Source: Kineosporiaceae bacterium
GTDB taxonomy: Bacteria; Actinomycetota; Actinomycetes; Actinomycetales; Kineosporiaceae
NCBI GenBank assembly: GCA_016794595.1
Contig: JAEUJN010000027.1
Span: 1 to 64,000 of the forward strand
Length of the DNA stretch: 64,000 bases
Direction: 5' to 3'
The notes beneath the pieces were generated by a model. It did no database searches. It was not told the origin of the DNA and was given only the letters and a program-made list of their open reading frames with translations. Position 1 is the first letter of the stretch. Every line of letters starts with the position of its first letter. This document shows, one piece after another, positions 8,231-18,599 of this stretch. The translations under genes were made by a program, and so were the position numbers.

Positions 8231-8242
8231 TAGACTCACCCG
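8231..8242 (+). promoter_or_regulatory. Leaderless -10 element before recQ
   Basis: TAGACT at 8231-8236, then 6 nt, then ATG at 8243. No Shine-Dalgarno sequence lies between. Confidence 0.6.
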
Positions 8243-10093
<1,851 letters not shown>

Positions 10094-10102
10094 GCCCGGA
10101 GC

Positions 10103-10159
10103 GGGGGAGGGGGGTGGGGAAGGGGGGCGGGGGCAGGGGGGTGGAGGGGCAGCGGGGGG
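10103..10159 (+). repeat. Array of G-runs (possible G-quadruplexes) between convergent genes
   Basis: At least eight runs of 4 to 6 G on the plus strand within 57 nt, separated by 1 to 5 nt, between the stop of recQ and the stop of the LURP-one-like gene. The spacing meets the usual rule for intramolecular quadruplexes in both the recQ transcript and the coding strand. The region is otherwise non-coding. Confidence 0.6.
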
Positions 10160-10171
10160 TCAATCGGGCGC

Positions 10172-10798
10172 TCAGCGACTCTGCAGGGCATCCAGGGCCA
10201 CGGCCATGGCCGCGGCAACCCGCCAGTCCAGTCGCCAGCCGGTCGGGGCGGCCGGCAACTCGATCCGGTACACATCGCGGAAGGCGGCGCGCTTGACGCT
10301 GCTCATGACCACGGTGCCGTCCGCCGCCGTGAAGTCGAAGTGGAACAGCCACGGCACCGGGATGTCGCCGAGCAGGGGGACCAGCTCCCAGAACCGGCGC
10401 AGCACGGCCACGGTCTGGTTGCGCTCGCGGCCCGTGCCCTCGAAGCCGTCCGGGGTGCCCAGGTGCCAGGTCGAGCGCAGCAGGGACTTGGCGAAGTCCT
10501 TGCGGAACCAGCCGATCGGGGTGCCCGCGGCGTCCGTCACGTCGTAGGTGGCGCCCAGGTCCATCCGGGTGCGGGCCTTGAAGGAGAAGACCGGCCGTGA
10601 GCGCGACTCGTCGGCGTAGAAGGTCACCTGTTCCTTGAACGCCATGCGTTTCTGCTGGGCCAGGCAGAGCAACCCGGTCTCGGTGCCGGTGGCGTCGACC
10701 GCGATGACCTCGTAGCGGTTGACCATCATGGTGAGCTTCTGGCGCACCACGAACCGCTCCAGGGCCGGGATCGGCGTCGGCTCGCTTCCGTGGGTCAT
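10172..10798 (-). CDS. LURP-one-related / scramblase-like (tubby C-terminal superfamily) protein
   Basis: 208 residues. The protein is a run of short amphipathic beta strands: FVVRQKLTMMVNRYEVI, then TGLLCLAQQKRMAFKEQVTFY, FSFKARTRMDLGATYDVTDA and GTPIGWFRKDF. This strand pattern, with a central helix near the C-terminus, is that of the LOR/phospholipid-scramblase-like family. Bacterial members have no agreed role. The ATG at 10798 has GAGGA upstream; a frame extending to 11575 is a shadow of the neighbour. Divergent from the FMN-barrel gene and convergent with recQ. Confidence 0.65.
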   Translation of the reverse strand: MTHGSEPTPIPALERFVVRQKLTMMVNRYEVIAVDATGTETGLLCLAQQKRMAFKEQVTFYADESRSRPVFSFKARTRMDLGATYDVTDAAGTPIGWFRKDFAKSLLRSTWHLGTPDGFEGTGRERNQTVAVLRRFWELVPLLGDIPVPWLFHFDFTAADGTVVMSSVKRAAFRDVYRIELPAAPTGWRLDWRVAAAMAVALDALQSR

Positions 10799-10921
10799 GA
10801 TCCAGTCCTCTCCCGGAACGTCCCTCCAGCCTGCCCCACGCCGGGGCGGCCGGGGACGGCGGCGCGCGGACATCTCACAACCCCGTGGCCAGGTGGGGCC
10901 GGGGCACGGTTGGATGACCCC

Positions 10922-11581
10922 ATGAGTCAGGGTGCTGAACAGGTCAACCGTCACCGCGAGCGCTCGCGGACCGCGCGCGAGGAGTTGGACGCCGTCCTGG
11001 ACGCCGGGTCGGTCGGCACCCTGTCGACGGTGGTCGACGGCAGGCCGTGGGTGGTGCCCATGCTGTACGCGCGCGACGGCGACCGGCTGGTGCTGCACGG
11101 CTCGACCGGGGCCGGTGCCCTGCGTCACGTGGCCGCCGGCGCCCCGGCGGCGCTGTCCGTGGTGTTCCTGGACGGCGTCGTGGTCGCCCAGAGCACCTTC
11201 GAGTCCTCGGCCAACTACCGCTCGGCGGTGGTCCACGGTGAGCTGGTCCCGTTGGAGGGTGAGGACAAGTTCGCGGCGCTGGACACCTTGTCCGATGCGG
11301 TGATCCCCGGGCGCACCGCGGAGGTGCGGGCGATGACCGGCAAGGAGCTGGCAGCCACCCTGGCGATGGCGTTGCCGATCACGGACGGCCGGTGGACGGT
11401 CAAGGTGCGCACCGGGCCGCCGGCCCCGATGGAGGACGACGCCACCGACGCCGAACGCGCCACCTGGACCGGCGTCGTCCCCCTGCGCCTGGTCGCCGGC
11501 GACCCCGAGCCGTCCCCCTGGTGCCCCCCGGACGCCCCCGTCCCCCCGTCCATCCGCAACCTCCGAGCCCGCCACCCCTGA
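10922..11581 (+). CDS. Pyridoxamine 5'-phosphate oxidase-like FMN-binding split-barrel protein
   Basis: 219 residues. After a 30-residue N-terminal helix comes GTLSTVVDGRPWVVPMLYARDGDRLVLHGS, the hallmark first strands of the flavin split barrel, followed by AAGAPAALSVVFLDG and ANYRSAVVHGEL. It belongs to the PPOX-like group that binds FMN, F420 or haem; which cofactor is used cannot be told. The ATG at 10922 is preferred: TTGGAT lies 6 nt before it, a weak leaderless element, while the longer frame from 10790 overlaps the divergent gene. The C-terminus is proline-rich. Confidence 0.8.
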   Translation: MSQGAEQVNRHRERSRTAREELDAVLDAGSVGTLSTVVDGRPWVVPMLYARDGDRLVLHGSTGAGALRHVAAGAPAALSVVFLDGVVVAQSTFESSANYRSAVVHGELVPLEGEDKFAALDTLSDAVIPGRTAEVRAMTGKELAATLAMALPITDGRWTVKVRTGPPAPMEDDATDAERATWTGVVPLRLVAGDPEPSPWCPPDAPVPPSIRNLRARHP

Positions 11582-11582
11582 C

Positions 11583-11612
11583 CCCCTGACCCCTGACCCC
11601 TGACCCCTGACC
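11583..11612 (+). repeat. Tandem heptamer repeat
   Basis: Four copies of the 7-mer CCCCTGA directly after the stop codon of the FMN-barrel gene. Because it contains stop codons in the frame it lies in, it acts as a non-coding microsatellite. Confidence 0.8.
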
Positions 11613-11632
11613 CCCCTGCCTCCTCCCCGACA

Positions 11633-11734
11633 AACCCGCTCATGCTCCCCAGGTGACGCGTCATGCTCCCTGGCCGACGCGAATCGGGCCGGTTCGGCAG
11701 CCCGGACGCGTCAGCTGGGGAGCATGAGCGGGTT
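11633..11734. repeat. Long palindromic element, family B (copy 1)
   Basis: Arms of 29 nt, AACCCGCTCATGCTCCCC... at 11633-11661 and its near-complement ...GGGGAGCATGAGCGGGTT at 11706-11734. The 44-nt spacer carries another direct copy of the TCATGCTCC motif. It sits between two convergent genes, where it could end transcription from both sides. The same CTCATGCTCC core recurs in a palindrome at 50219-50319. Confidence 0.75.
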
Positions 11735-11761
11735 GGGAGCGGGGTTGGCGGGTGATCGGGG

Positions 11762-12655
11762 TCAGGGCCAGGGGAGCGTGCGGCCCAGCAGGTCGGCGAG
11801 GGCGGCGTTGTGCGGGGCATAGAACGCGGTCAGCTCGGCCTTCACCTCGGCGTCCATCGGTTCGTAGGGGCGGTAGTTGTGCTGCGTGGTGTCCGGGATC
11901 GGGGCGGGGTCGATGCCGAGGAAGCGAGCCATGTCACCCATGGCGGCCTGCTCGTCGCGGTACATGTCCTCGCTGATCATGACCATGACCCGCTCGCGAC
12001 CCACGGCCTCGAACCAGCGGGCCAGCTGCGGGGCGTAGATGCCGCGCTCGCGGTAGGTGTACCAGTCGTGCGCGCGGCTGTAGTAGTACGGGTCGGTGGC
12101 CATCTTCTCCAGTTCGCCGGCGGTGCGGGCCTCCTCGGCTGCCAGTGCCTGGGCAAAGGTCAGCGGCTCGACGTGGTTGTCCACCCGCTCCCAGTAGTGG
12201 CTGTAGGCGCGCTTGACCGGGTCACGCAGCAGCACGATGAACCGCGCCTCGGGCAGGTCGCGCGCCACCCGGGCCGACACCCGAGGGTCGAACAGGTAGT
12301 AGGGGCTGGACTCCCCGGTGATCACCCGCTTGCCCAGCTTGCGGGCCAGGGCGTGCCGGGCACCGACGGTGGGGAAGTGGCCGCGGTACCACTCCTGACC
12401 CTTGTCGTAGTGCCAGTAGAAGTAGTGCGGCGACTTCCAGTTCTCCCACTTGGCGACCATCGGCATCACTTGCGGGTGCTGGATCAGATAGCGCCAGGCG
12501 GACGTCGAGCCGCCGCGCTTGGTGCCCAGCACCAGGAAGTCCGGCATCGGGCGCCAGGTGGCGGTGGCCGTGCCGTAGCCCCGGATCGCGCCCTTCGCCG
12601 CCTGCTTGGCCTGTGCCGGGATCAGGTTCTTGAGGCTCTTCTCCAGCGTGCTCAT
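11762..12655 (-). CDS. PAPS-dependent sulfotransferase
   Basis: 297 residues. 5'-phosphosulfate-binding loop LGTKRGGSTS (43-52) and 3'-phosphate-binding segment LLRDPVKRAYSHYWE (142-156) are both intact, as in NodH / heparan-sulfate-type sulfotransferases. No signal peptide or membrane helix, so sulfation would occur on the cytoplasmic side. The gene is last in the minus-strand polysaccharide operon and overlaps the flippase stop by 4 nt. The likely acceptor is the lipid-linked glycan made by this locus. PAPS could come from the APS kinase encoded at 46389. Confidence 0.88.
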   Translation of the reverse strand: MSTLEKSLKNLIPAQAKQAAKGAIRGYGTATATWRPMPDFLVLGTKRGGSTSAWRYLIQHPQVMPMVAKWENWKSPHYFYWHYDKGQEWYRGHFPTVGARHALARKLGKRVITGESSPYYLFDPRVSARVARDLPEARFIVLLRDPVKRAYSHYWERVDNHVEPLTFAQALAAEEARTAGELEKMATDPYYYSRAHDWYTYRERGIYAPQLARWFEAVGRERVMVMISEDMYRDEQAAMGDMARFLGIDPAPIPDTTQHNYRPYEPMDAEVKAELTAFYAPHNAALADLLGRTLPWP

Positions 12656-14484
12656 GCCGACCTTCCTTCACGGGGGACTCGGGGGACACGGGGGGCTTGG
12701 CTGTCGGTGGGGTCACCGGTGGGGCGTTGCGCGGGGACAGTCCGGCCCGGCCTTCCGCCCGGCTCCGCGCCTGACTCGGCGGCCGGTTCCCCGGCCGGGG
12801 ACGGACGGCGACGGCGCAGCGCGCCGATCAGCTCGTCCAGCTCGAGCGGAACCCGTTGCACGGCCAGGGCTGCCAGATAGCAGCCGGTCGCGATCAGGCC
12901 GCCGATCAGCAGGACGACGACGGGCGCCGCGTCCGGGTCGAGGACGGCGACCCCGGATCGGATGGTCAGCGCGGGCAGGCCGAACGCGACCAGGGCGGTG
13001 GCCATCGCGCGGCCGGCGCCGGCGTCCAGGCTGTGCAACCCCAGGCCCCGGCGAACCTCGAGGGTGCCGGCGACGGCGTCGGTCACCATGGCTGCCGACC
13101 AGCCGACGGCGGCCCCCAGGATGCCCATCCGGGGCACGAGGAGCAGATCGAGGGTGAGCATGACCACCACGGCGGTGCCGGTGTTGGCCGCTGCCCAGTG
13201 GCTGCGGCGAGCCATGTTCAGCACCGTGTTGGCGTTGCCGGTCGCCACCACGAGCAGCATGGCGGTCGACAGCAGCGTGAGAACCGTTGCGGCCGTGACA
13301 AAGCCCGGCCCGAGGATGCTCAGGACACCGGGGGAGAAGATGGCCAGGGTGAGGTAGACCGGCCAGGTGGACAGCACCGCCCAGCGCACGCTCAGCCGGT
13401 GCACGTGCTCGGCCTCGGTGCGATCACCGCGAGCGAAGGCGCCCGCCAGCAGCGGGCCGACCGAGAGCCGGACCGCTTGCAGCGCAAAGGTTCCGCTGGT
13501 CACGAAGCGGCTGGCGGCGGCGTAGACCGCGGCCGGGGCGGCACCGAGCAGCGCGGTGACCAGGACGACGTCCGCCCAGACGATCAGCACCTCGAAGCTG
13601 GCGGCCACGGCTCGGGGTGCGGTGGCCCGCCAGAAGGCACCGGCGGTGTGGTCCCCGGGCGGGGCCGAAGGGGTCGAGGACGCCGAGGATGCCGGGTGTG
13701 GCTCGGTGCCCGGCGAAGGGGTGCCTGCGGCGCGGCTCGGTAGCAGGCGGTGGACCTCCCGCCAGGCCAGCAGCACGGCGATCACCAGCGGTGACGCCCA
13801 GGCGGCCACCGCCCAGGTGGCGGTGCTGGCCCCGAGCGCCGCGTCCCCGGAGGCGCCGAGTGCGGTGACGAGCAGCACGGTCAGGGCGAGCAGCACCGGC
13901 CTCGACACCGGCAGGAACACCTGCTGGACGGTGGTGAAGGTGCGCAGGGACCCGAGCCCCCGAGCTGCGCCGTTGAGCAGCACCATGGACAGCGTGGACA
14001 GCACCAGGAACGGCGCCAGCAGGGTGAGTACCACTCCCATCTGATGGGCTGTCGGCCCATGGAACACCCACTGGGACAACGGATCAGCCGTGAGCCCGAC
14101 GGTGAGCGCGACCATCACTGACACCACCGAGACCGGGCGCAGGGCGTGCGAGAGCGCCGTCCGCAGCAGGTCCGGACGCCCCGAGGCCCGCAGGCCCGAC
14201 AGCGCGCGGACCAGCCCGGTGTCCGTGCCCAGCATCAGGATGGAGGAGGCGATCGTGAACAGCGCCACCGCGGTGAAGTAGATCCCGGCGTCCTGTGCGG
14301 ACAGCAGGCGTCCGACGGCGATCGTCAGCACCAGCCCGCCGGCTCCCGCGGTGATGGCCCCGATCAGGCCCAGCGCGCCCTGGCGGGCGGCGGTGGCGGT
14401 GACCTCGGATCGGATCGAGCCCGCCTCGGCCGAGGTGTCCGATGTCCCGGGCGAGCCGGTCACCCGAGACCCCGAGGTGCTCAC
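12652..14484 (-). CDS. Polysaccharide flippase (Wzx/MATE-like, MOP superfamily)
   Basis: 610 residues, with about 12-14 hydrophobic segments from residue 30 on. The first is GLIGAITAGAGGLVLTIAVG and the series ends near VVLLIGGLIATGCYLAALAVQ. There is a charged Pro/Ser/Ala loop in the middle (residues about 260-290) and an Arg/Pro-rich cytoplasmic tail of about 60 residues. It should move lipid-linked oligosaccharide units across the membrane. GTG at 14484 is chosen because it overlaps the glycosyltransferase stop (GTGA), giving a coupled operon. The longer frame up to 14751 overlaps the upstream gene. Confidence 0.85.
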   Translation of the reverse strand: MSTSGSRVTGSPGTSDTSAEAGSIRSEVTATAARQGALGLIGAITAGAGGLVLTIAVGRLLSAQDAGIYFTAVALFTIASSILMLGTDTGLVRALSGLRASGRPDLLRTALSHALRPVSVVSVMVALTVGLTADPLSQWVFHGPTAHQMGVVLTLLAPFLVLSTLSMVLLNGAARGLGSLRTFTTVQQVFLPVSRPVLLALTVLLVTALGASGDAALGASTATWAVAAWASPLVIAVLLAWREVHRLLPSRAAGTPSPGTEPHPASSASSTPSAPPGDHTAGAFWRATAPRAVAASFEVLIVWADVVLVTALLGAAPAAVYAAASRFVTSGTFALQAVRLSVGPLLAGAFARGDRTEAEHVHRLSVRWAVLSTWPVYLTLAIFSPGVLSILGPGFVTAATVLTLLSTAMLLVVATGNANTVLNMARRSHWAAANTGTAVVVMLTLDLLLVPRMGILGAAVGWSAAMVTDAVAGTLEVRRGLGLHSLDAGAGRAMATALVAFGLPALTIRSGVAVLDPDAAPVVVLLIGGLIATGCYLAALAVQRVPLELDELIGALRRRRPSPAGEPAAESGAEPGGRPGRTVPAQRPTGDPTDSQAPRVPRVPREGRSA

Positions 14485-15509
14485 AGGCCCCGGCCGCGCC
14501 GGTGCAGGAAGCGCTGGATGCCCTCGACGCCGACCACGCCACTGGCCACGGCTGCGGCCAGGTAGGCGCGCGGCTCGGTGCGGTTCAGTCGCAGGGTCGC
14601 GATCGCGGTGCCGAGTGCCTGCCGGCGGCGGCCCATGGCCGCCAGGGCGATCGCCTGCTGGCCCCGGATCCGCGCCTGTCCGCGAGGGATGGAGGCGAAC
14701 TGAGGGTGCTTGTCCAGCAGGACGTCCAGGCTGTCGTGGATCATCTGCCACTTCGAGAAGTAGTACGAGGACCCGTGCCAGTGCACCCGTACCAGCGGGC
14801 GAGGCACCGAGAGCACCGGCCCGACCGCGGCCGCCCGTAGCAACAGGTCATAGTCCTCGGCATAGCCGCCCGGCAGCTCCTCGTCGACCAGGCCGATGGC
14901 CCCGACCAGGTCGCTGCGGCGGATCAGGAAGGTCGACGGGTGTAGCTCCATGATCCGCCGGGTGATCAGGTCCTCGAGGGTGGTCGGCCGCAGTGGTCCG
15001 GGCCGGTGGTTGGCGACGCCATGGGTGACCACGGACACCCCGGTGGCGATCATGGATGCCGAGGGAGTCCGCAGCAGCAGCGGTACCTGGGCCGACAGCT
15101 TGCCGGGCAGCCACTCGTCGTCGTCGTCGCAGAAGGCAACCAGGTCGTGGCCGGCGGCCAGGATCCCGCTGTTGCGTGCTCCCGGAAGCCCCTTGGAGCG
15201 GGTGTTGGGCACCTGGCGCAGGCTGACGCCGGGGCGCAGCTCGGCGCTCATCGTCTGCTCGAGTTCGGCCGTGGCGTCGGCGGACGGCGTGCCGTCGCGC
15301 ACCACGACGATCTCGATCGGGCCGAGGTAGTCCTGCGCGGCGACACTGCGCACCGCCCGCAGCAGCAGCTTCTCCCGGTCGACGGTCGGGATGATCACGC
15401 TCACCGAGGGCGCGTCGTCCCCGGCTGCGCGGGGGGCGGGCACCTCGGAGGTGCGCGGCAGGGCACCAGCGGTGAGGGGGGCAGACGTCCGGGCGTGGGT
15501 CTTGGCCAT
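14481..15509 (-). CDS. Family 2 glycosyltransferase
   Basis: 342 residues. GT-A fold: VSVIIPTVDREKLLLRAVRSV (36-56), VVVRDG (68-73) and the metal-binding FCDDDDEWLPGK (126-137), followed by a conserved E/D segment GGYAEDYDLLLRAA that acts in GT2 enzymes as the base region. The C-terminal 100 residues are helical and basic, probably contacting membrane or acceptor lipid. The ATG at 15509 was chosen where GT2 homology begins after a 35-residue variable leader. It transfers a sugar to the glycan moved by the adjacent flippase. Confidence 0.85.
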   Translation of the reverse strand: MAKTHARTSAPLTAGALPRTSEVPAPRAAGDDAPSVSVIIPTVDREKLLLRAVRSVAAQDYLGPIEIVVVRDGTPSADATAELEQTMSAELRPGVSLRQVPNTRSKGLPGARNSGILAAGHDLVAFCDDDDEWLPGKLSAQVPLLLRTPSASMIATGVSVVTHGVANHRPGPLRPTTLEDLITRRIMELHPSTFLIRRSDLVGAIGLVDEELPGGYAEDYDLLLRAAAVGPVLSVPRPLVRVHWHGSSYYFSKWQMIHDSLDVLLDKHPQFASIPRGQARIRGQQAIALAAMGRRRQALGTAIATLRLNRTEPRAYLAAAVASGVVGVEGIQRFLHRRGRGL

Positions 15510-15619
15510 GGATGGCGAATCGACACTCTCGCCGCGGCGCTTGAGGTGTGGGGTTCGATCAGGTCCGAACAACCAGCGGCCGGCATCCCCCCGGGTGGCT
15601 CCGTGGGACTCCAGGAGGC

Positions 15620-17011
15620 TCAGGGACGTCGCTGCGCGGGTGGCACGTGCGGTGCCTCCAGGGAACGCATCACCTCGATGGCGTCGTCCAGGCCTGACGG
15701 CAGACCCCTTCCCGAGGCCAGCAGCCCCAGTGCGGTGGACACCGTCTCGATCACATGGAATCGCACCAGTGGCGTGGTCAAGGTGAGTGGCACACCCAGG
15801 GGCGGGAGCACACGGGGAGCGGCGGCTGTCATCGCGGCGACTCCCTCGGTGAACGTCGATCCGTTCATGGCGTGGTGGATCTGGAAGGTCCACCGCAGCG
15901 CGTCCAGGCCCAGGGGGCCCTGGGGACTGCCGTACTCCAGGTCCCAGGCCCAGATCACTCCCTTGCTCTCTCCCATGTTCCACGGTGTCCAGTCGCCGTG
16001 GTAACGGCCCACGGGCACCAACAGGGCAGCATCGGTCCGATGGGCGGTCGCGGTCAGTCGTGCGAGCGCGGTCACCAGCTCCTGTGCTGCGGAACGGGCG
16101 GTGCGAGCCGCCAGAGACCTGGCCATGACCTCGTCCCACAGCGCGGTCTGGGCCAGCGGCATCCGCGATGGCACGGACGGCCCCCCGCCGAAGGTCGCCA
16201 GGGCGCGCAACACCAAGGGCTCGTCGTCGTCCCCGACCCGCCGGGCATCGACCGGCAAGGGCTCGACCACCGAGTAGGCGAAAGGTCCGCAGCGGCCGGT
16301 GTCGAGCACCCTGGGCAGGCGGATGGGACTGTCCTCGGTGTCCAGGTCGGCGCCCAGGGTCTCCATGAGGTCTGCTTCCGTGAGAACTCGTTCGCCCGTG
16401 GCCGGATCGGACGCCACCTTGGCGAAGGCGACCACGCGGCCGCGGTCGTCCAGTAGTTGCACGGTGGGCTTGGCCCGCGGATGGAAGGCGCGCAAGCTGA
16501 TCGCGGTGCTGGTCGCTTCGGGCAGCCGGCGGCGAAGATGCCGGGTGATCACCGCGTCGTCGATGTCGTGATCGCTCACGTCGGCCGGGGCAGACAAACG
16601 CAGCAGGTTGTGTCGGCCAGTGCTCAGGGCGAGCGGCCGCATGGCCAGCGCGGCCAGCCGCCGCGTGGCGGCCTCCCTCCTGGTGCGCAGACCGTTGTGC
16701 GAGAGCACCAGTCGTGCCGCTGCCGACGGCTCGACGGGCACCAGGAACCGCGGCGACCGGCGCGACGGGATCACCCGCCACACCTCGATCTCGCGCCACC
16801 CGGGCGGTACCTCGCCATAGGCCAGGCGCATGGGGAACGAGACGGGGGGAAAGAGATGTTCGAGCTGGGCCCGCGCGGTGTGCAGCCGGATCGTGCGGGT
16901 CTCGGCCGCGGAGACATCATCGCCGAGCCGGCCCGATTGCCCACTACTCGTCCCGTCGCCGAGGTCGATCTGGACCGGGATGCTGTTACTGCTGCGCTCG
17001 ACGGTGCCCAT
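15620..17011 (-). CDS. Phosphotransferase with APH/choline-kinase-like fold
   Basis: 463 residues. The C-terminal half has the Brenner-type catalytic motif YHGDWTPWNM (about 337-346) and the metal-binding WDLEYGS (about 352-358), as in aminoglycoside/choline kinase folds. The N-terminal 200 residues are not recognised; they include a possible nucleotide-binding lobe (AKPTVQLLDDRGRVVAFAKVA). Its position inside a polysaccharide operon suggests it phosphorylates a sugar, a polyol or the glycan rather than an antibiotic. It overlaps the ligase gene by 26 nt. ATG at 17011 has AAAGGTGAGG just upstream; an in-frame GTG at 17020 has no room for an RBS. Confidence 0.7.
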   Translation of the reverse strand: MGTVERSSNSIPVQIDLGDGTSSGQSGRLGDDVSAAETRTIRLHTARAQLEHLFPPVSFPMRLAYGEVPPGWREIEVWRVIPSRRSPRFLVPVEPSAAARLVLSHNGLRTRREAATRRLAALAMRPLALSTGRHNLLRLSAPADVSDHDIDDAVITRHLRRRLPEATSTAISLRAFHPRAKPTVQLLDDRGRVVAFAKVASDPATGERVLTEADLMETLGADLDTEDSPIRLPRVLDTGRCGPFAYSVVEPLPVDARRVGDDDEPLVLRALATFGGGPSVPSRMPLAQTALWDEVMARSLAARTARSAAQELVTALARLTATAHRTDAALLVPVGRYHGDWTPWNMGESKGVIWAWDLEYGSPQGPLGLDALRWTFQIHHAMNGSTFTEGVAAMTAAAPRVLPPLGVPLTLTTPLVRFHVIETVSTALGLLASGRGLPSGLDDAIEVMRSLEAPHVPPAQRRP

Positions 17012-18446
17012 CGACCTCACCTTTCTCGCCCGAGGGGTTCCCGAGCAGGGTGTGCGGTGCGGGGACGGCGCTGTGCAGCCTGGCGCTCGCCCGCAGGGTT
17101 CGATTCGTCGGACCGTTGAGTTCGGGTCGCACCACGAGCGCGGCGCAGCTGAGTGCGATCACCAGGTGCAGGCCGTCGACGCCGTAGAACAGCAGGGTCA
17201 CCCCGATCAGCACGATCACGGTGTGCATGAGCATCGACTCGTGGTCGACCAGGCGCCGGGTGTACCGCGCGGTGATCAGCCCGAGACCCCACACCGTGCC
17301 CACGTACAGGGCGAGCCCGACGAAGCCGTGGGAGAACATCAGGTACCAGAAATGCCCCTGGGTGCCGACCGACACCTCGAGCGTGGCGCTCGGGCGTGGC
17401 GCCCCCCAGCCCAGCCAGGGTGACTCCAGCGTCCGATGGAACGCCTCCTGGTAGAGGGAGGCCCGGTCCTGCGTGGTCGAGGACGTGCTGGTGCGTTCGG
17501 TCACCCGGTCGAGGGCGCCGCTGGCGAACACCCCCACCCCGAGGACGGCGAGCGCCAGCGCGATCTGGAGGATCCGGACCAGGCTGATCCGGCGCAGATA
17601 GCGCAGGGTGAGGTAGGCCGCGCCGACTCCGATGCCGACGAAGATGCCACGGTTGAGCGTGGCCAGGGCGGGGGGGACGGCCAGGATGACGCCGACCGTC
17701 AGCAGCAGCCGCACCCGCCGGGTCGAGCGGACGGCGAGCGCCAGCACCACCGGGAGCAGCAGGACGAAGGTGTGCCCCCAGGCATTGGTGTAGGGGAACG
17801 GGGCTGACGGACGCACGAAATCGGACGTCGCGCCGTAGGGGTGCTGGACCTCGGCGAAGCGCGGGCTGAGCAGTTCGACCACGTATTCGTTGCTGGCCAG
17901 GGTCGGTGGGGTGAGCATCATGGCCGGGGTGGTGATCCGCTCGTAGGGCAGCAGCATGCCCAGGTACCCGCCGATCACCAGCCAGATGCCGAAGGTCGCC
18001 ATGGCCGCCAGCGCCCGTCGCCGGGGCAGGCGCTCACGGGCGTTGTAGACGTAGACGACCAAGAGGGTGGCGCCGATCACCGCGCCCAGCCGTTGGGCGA
18101 AGCCGATCATCCGGCCCGGGGTGTCGACCATCACCGCCGAGGCGGTCATCCAGATCACGAAGCCGGTCCACAGCCACCACAACGGCGGCAGGCGGATTGA
18201 CCCTCGCAGGGCCATCAGGAACAGGCACACCGCACCCAGGAGGGGCAGGATCACCGGGGTGATCCCGAGCAGCCACCACACGGGGTAGAGCACGAACAGG
18301 CCGGCGAAGGGCCAGGCCGGCAGGGCGCGGGCACGCAGCAGGGGGGCGGCGGAGGGCCTTTCCCGGTCCCGGACGGTGTCGTCGCCCGGGGCGCTGGCCA
18401 GGCCCGCAGCGGTGGGGGGACGCACGCCCGTCAGTCTGGCATTCAA
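16986..18446 (-). CDS. O-antigen ligase / polysaccharide polymerase-like membrane protein
   Basis: 486 residues with about 11 predicted transmembrane helices and a large loop after the middle helices (residues about 180-215). A second polar loop between 325 and 365 contains RASLYQEAFHRTLESPWLGWG, the shape of the Wzy_C / WaaL domain (.GxGxG..). It should join or polymerise lipid-linked repeat units on the outside. It is the first gene of the minus-strand operon. The start is uncertain: TTG at 18446 lies 7 nt after TATCTG, and an in-frame GTG is at 18425. Confidence 0.82.
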   Translation of the reverse strand: MNARLTGVRPPTAAGLASAPGDDTVRDRERPSAAPLLRARALPAWPFAGLFVLYPVWWLLGITPVILPLLGAVCLFLMALRGSIRLPPLWWLWTGFVIWMTASAVMVDTPGRMIGFAQRLGAVIGATLLVVYVYNARERLPRRRALAAMATFGIWLVIGGYLGMLLPYERITTPAMMLTPPTLASNEYVVELLSPRFAEVQHPYGATSDFVRPSAPFPYTNAWGHTFVLLLPVVLALAVRSTRRVRLLLTVGVILAVPPALATLNRGIFVGIGVGAAYLTLRYLRRISLVRILQIALALAVLGVGVFASGALDRVTERTSTSSTTQDRASLYQEAFHRTLESPWLGWGAPRPSATLEVSVGTQGHFWYLMFSHGFVGLALYVGTVWGLGLITARYTRRLVDHESMLMHTVIVLIGVTLLFYGVDGLHLVIALSCAALVVRPELNGPTNRTLRASARLHSAVPAPHTLLGNPSGEKGEVDGHRRAQQ

Positions 18447-18489
18447 TTACTCTCAGATACAGCACATCTACTTGTTGTCACCAAAATGT

Positions 18490-18553
18490 CGCACCCCCTC
18501 GTGATCATGCACTTTCGAACAGTCGAAAGTGCATGATCACGAAGGGGTGGTGC
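18490..18553. repeat. Long palindrome, family A (copy 1)
   Basis: Perfect 19-bp arms CGTGATCATGCACTTTCGA / TCGAAAGTGCATGATCACG (18500-18518 and 18523-18541) around the loop ACAG. Imperfect outer arms GCACCCCC and GGGGTGGTGC extend it to about 64 nt. It sits between two divergent genes, so terminator function is unlikely here. Copy 2 at 55663 shares nearly every base. Confidence 0.85.
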
Positions 18554-18599
18554 GTGACGACGGGTCAAGGTCAGCAGGCGGCGAGCCGAGCCAAACGGC

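Noticed and set aside
11583-11612. CCCCTGA repeat as part of the FMN-barrel coding region
   Set aside because: The gene's stop codon is at 11579-11581 and the repeat lies after it.
12652-14751. 699-residue version of the flippase
   Set aside because: The extra N-terminus is antisense-like Arg/Gly/Pro sequence inside the glycosyltransferase gene; GTG at 14484 with a 4-nt overlap fits.
15620-17011. Aminoglycoside resistance gene
   Set aside because: The APH-like motif is shared by many small-molecule and sugar kinases, and the gene is embedded in a polysaccharide operon.
18500-18541. Family A palindrome as a simple transcription terminator
   Set aside because: It lies between two divergent genes, so no transcript from an adjacent gene would end there.
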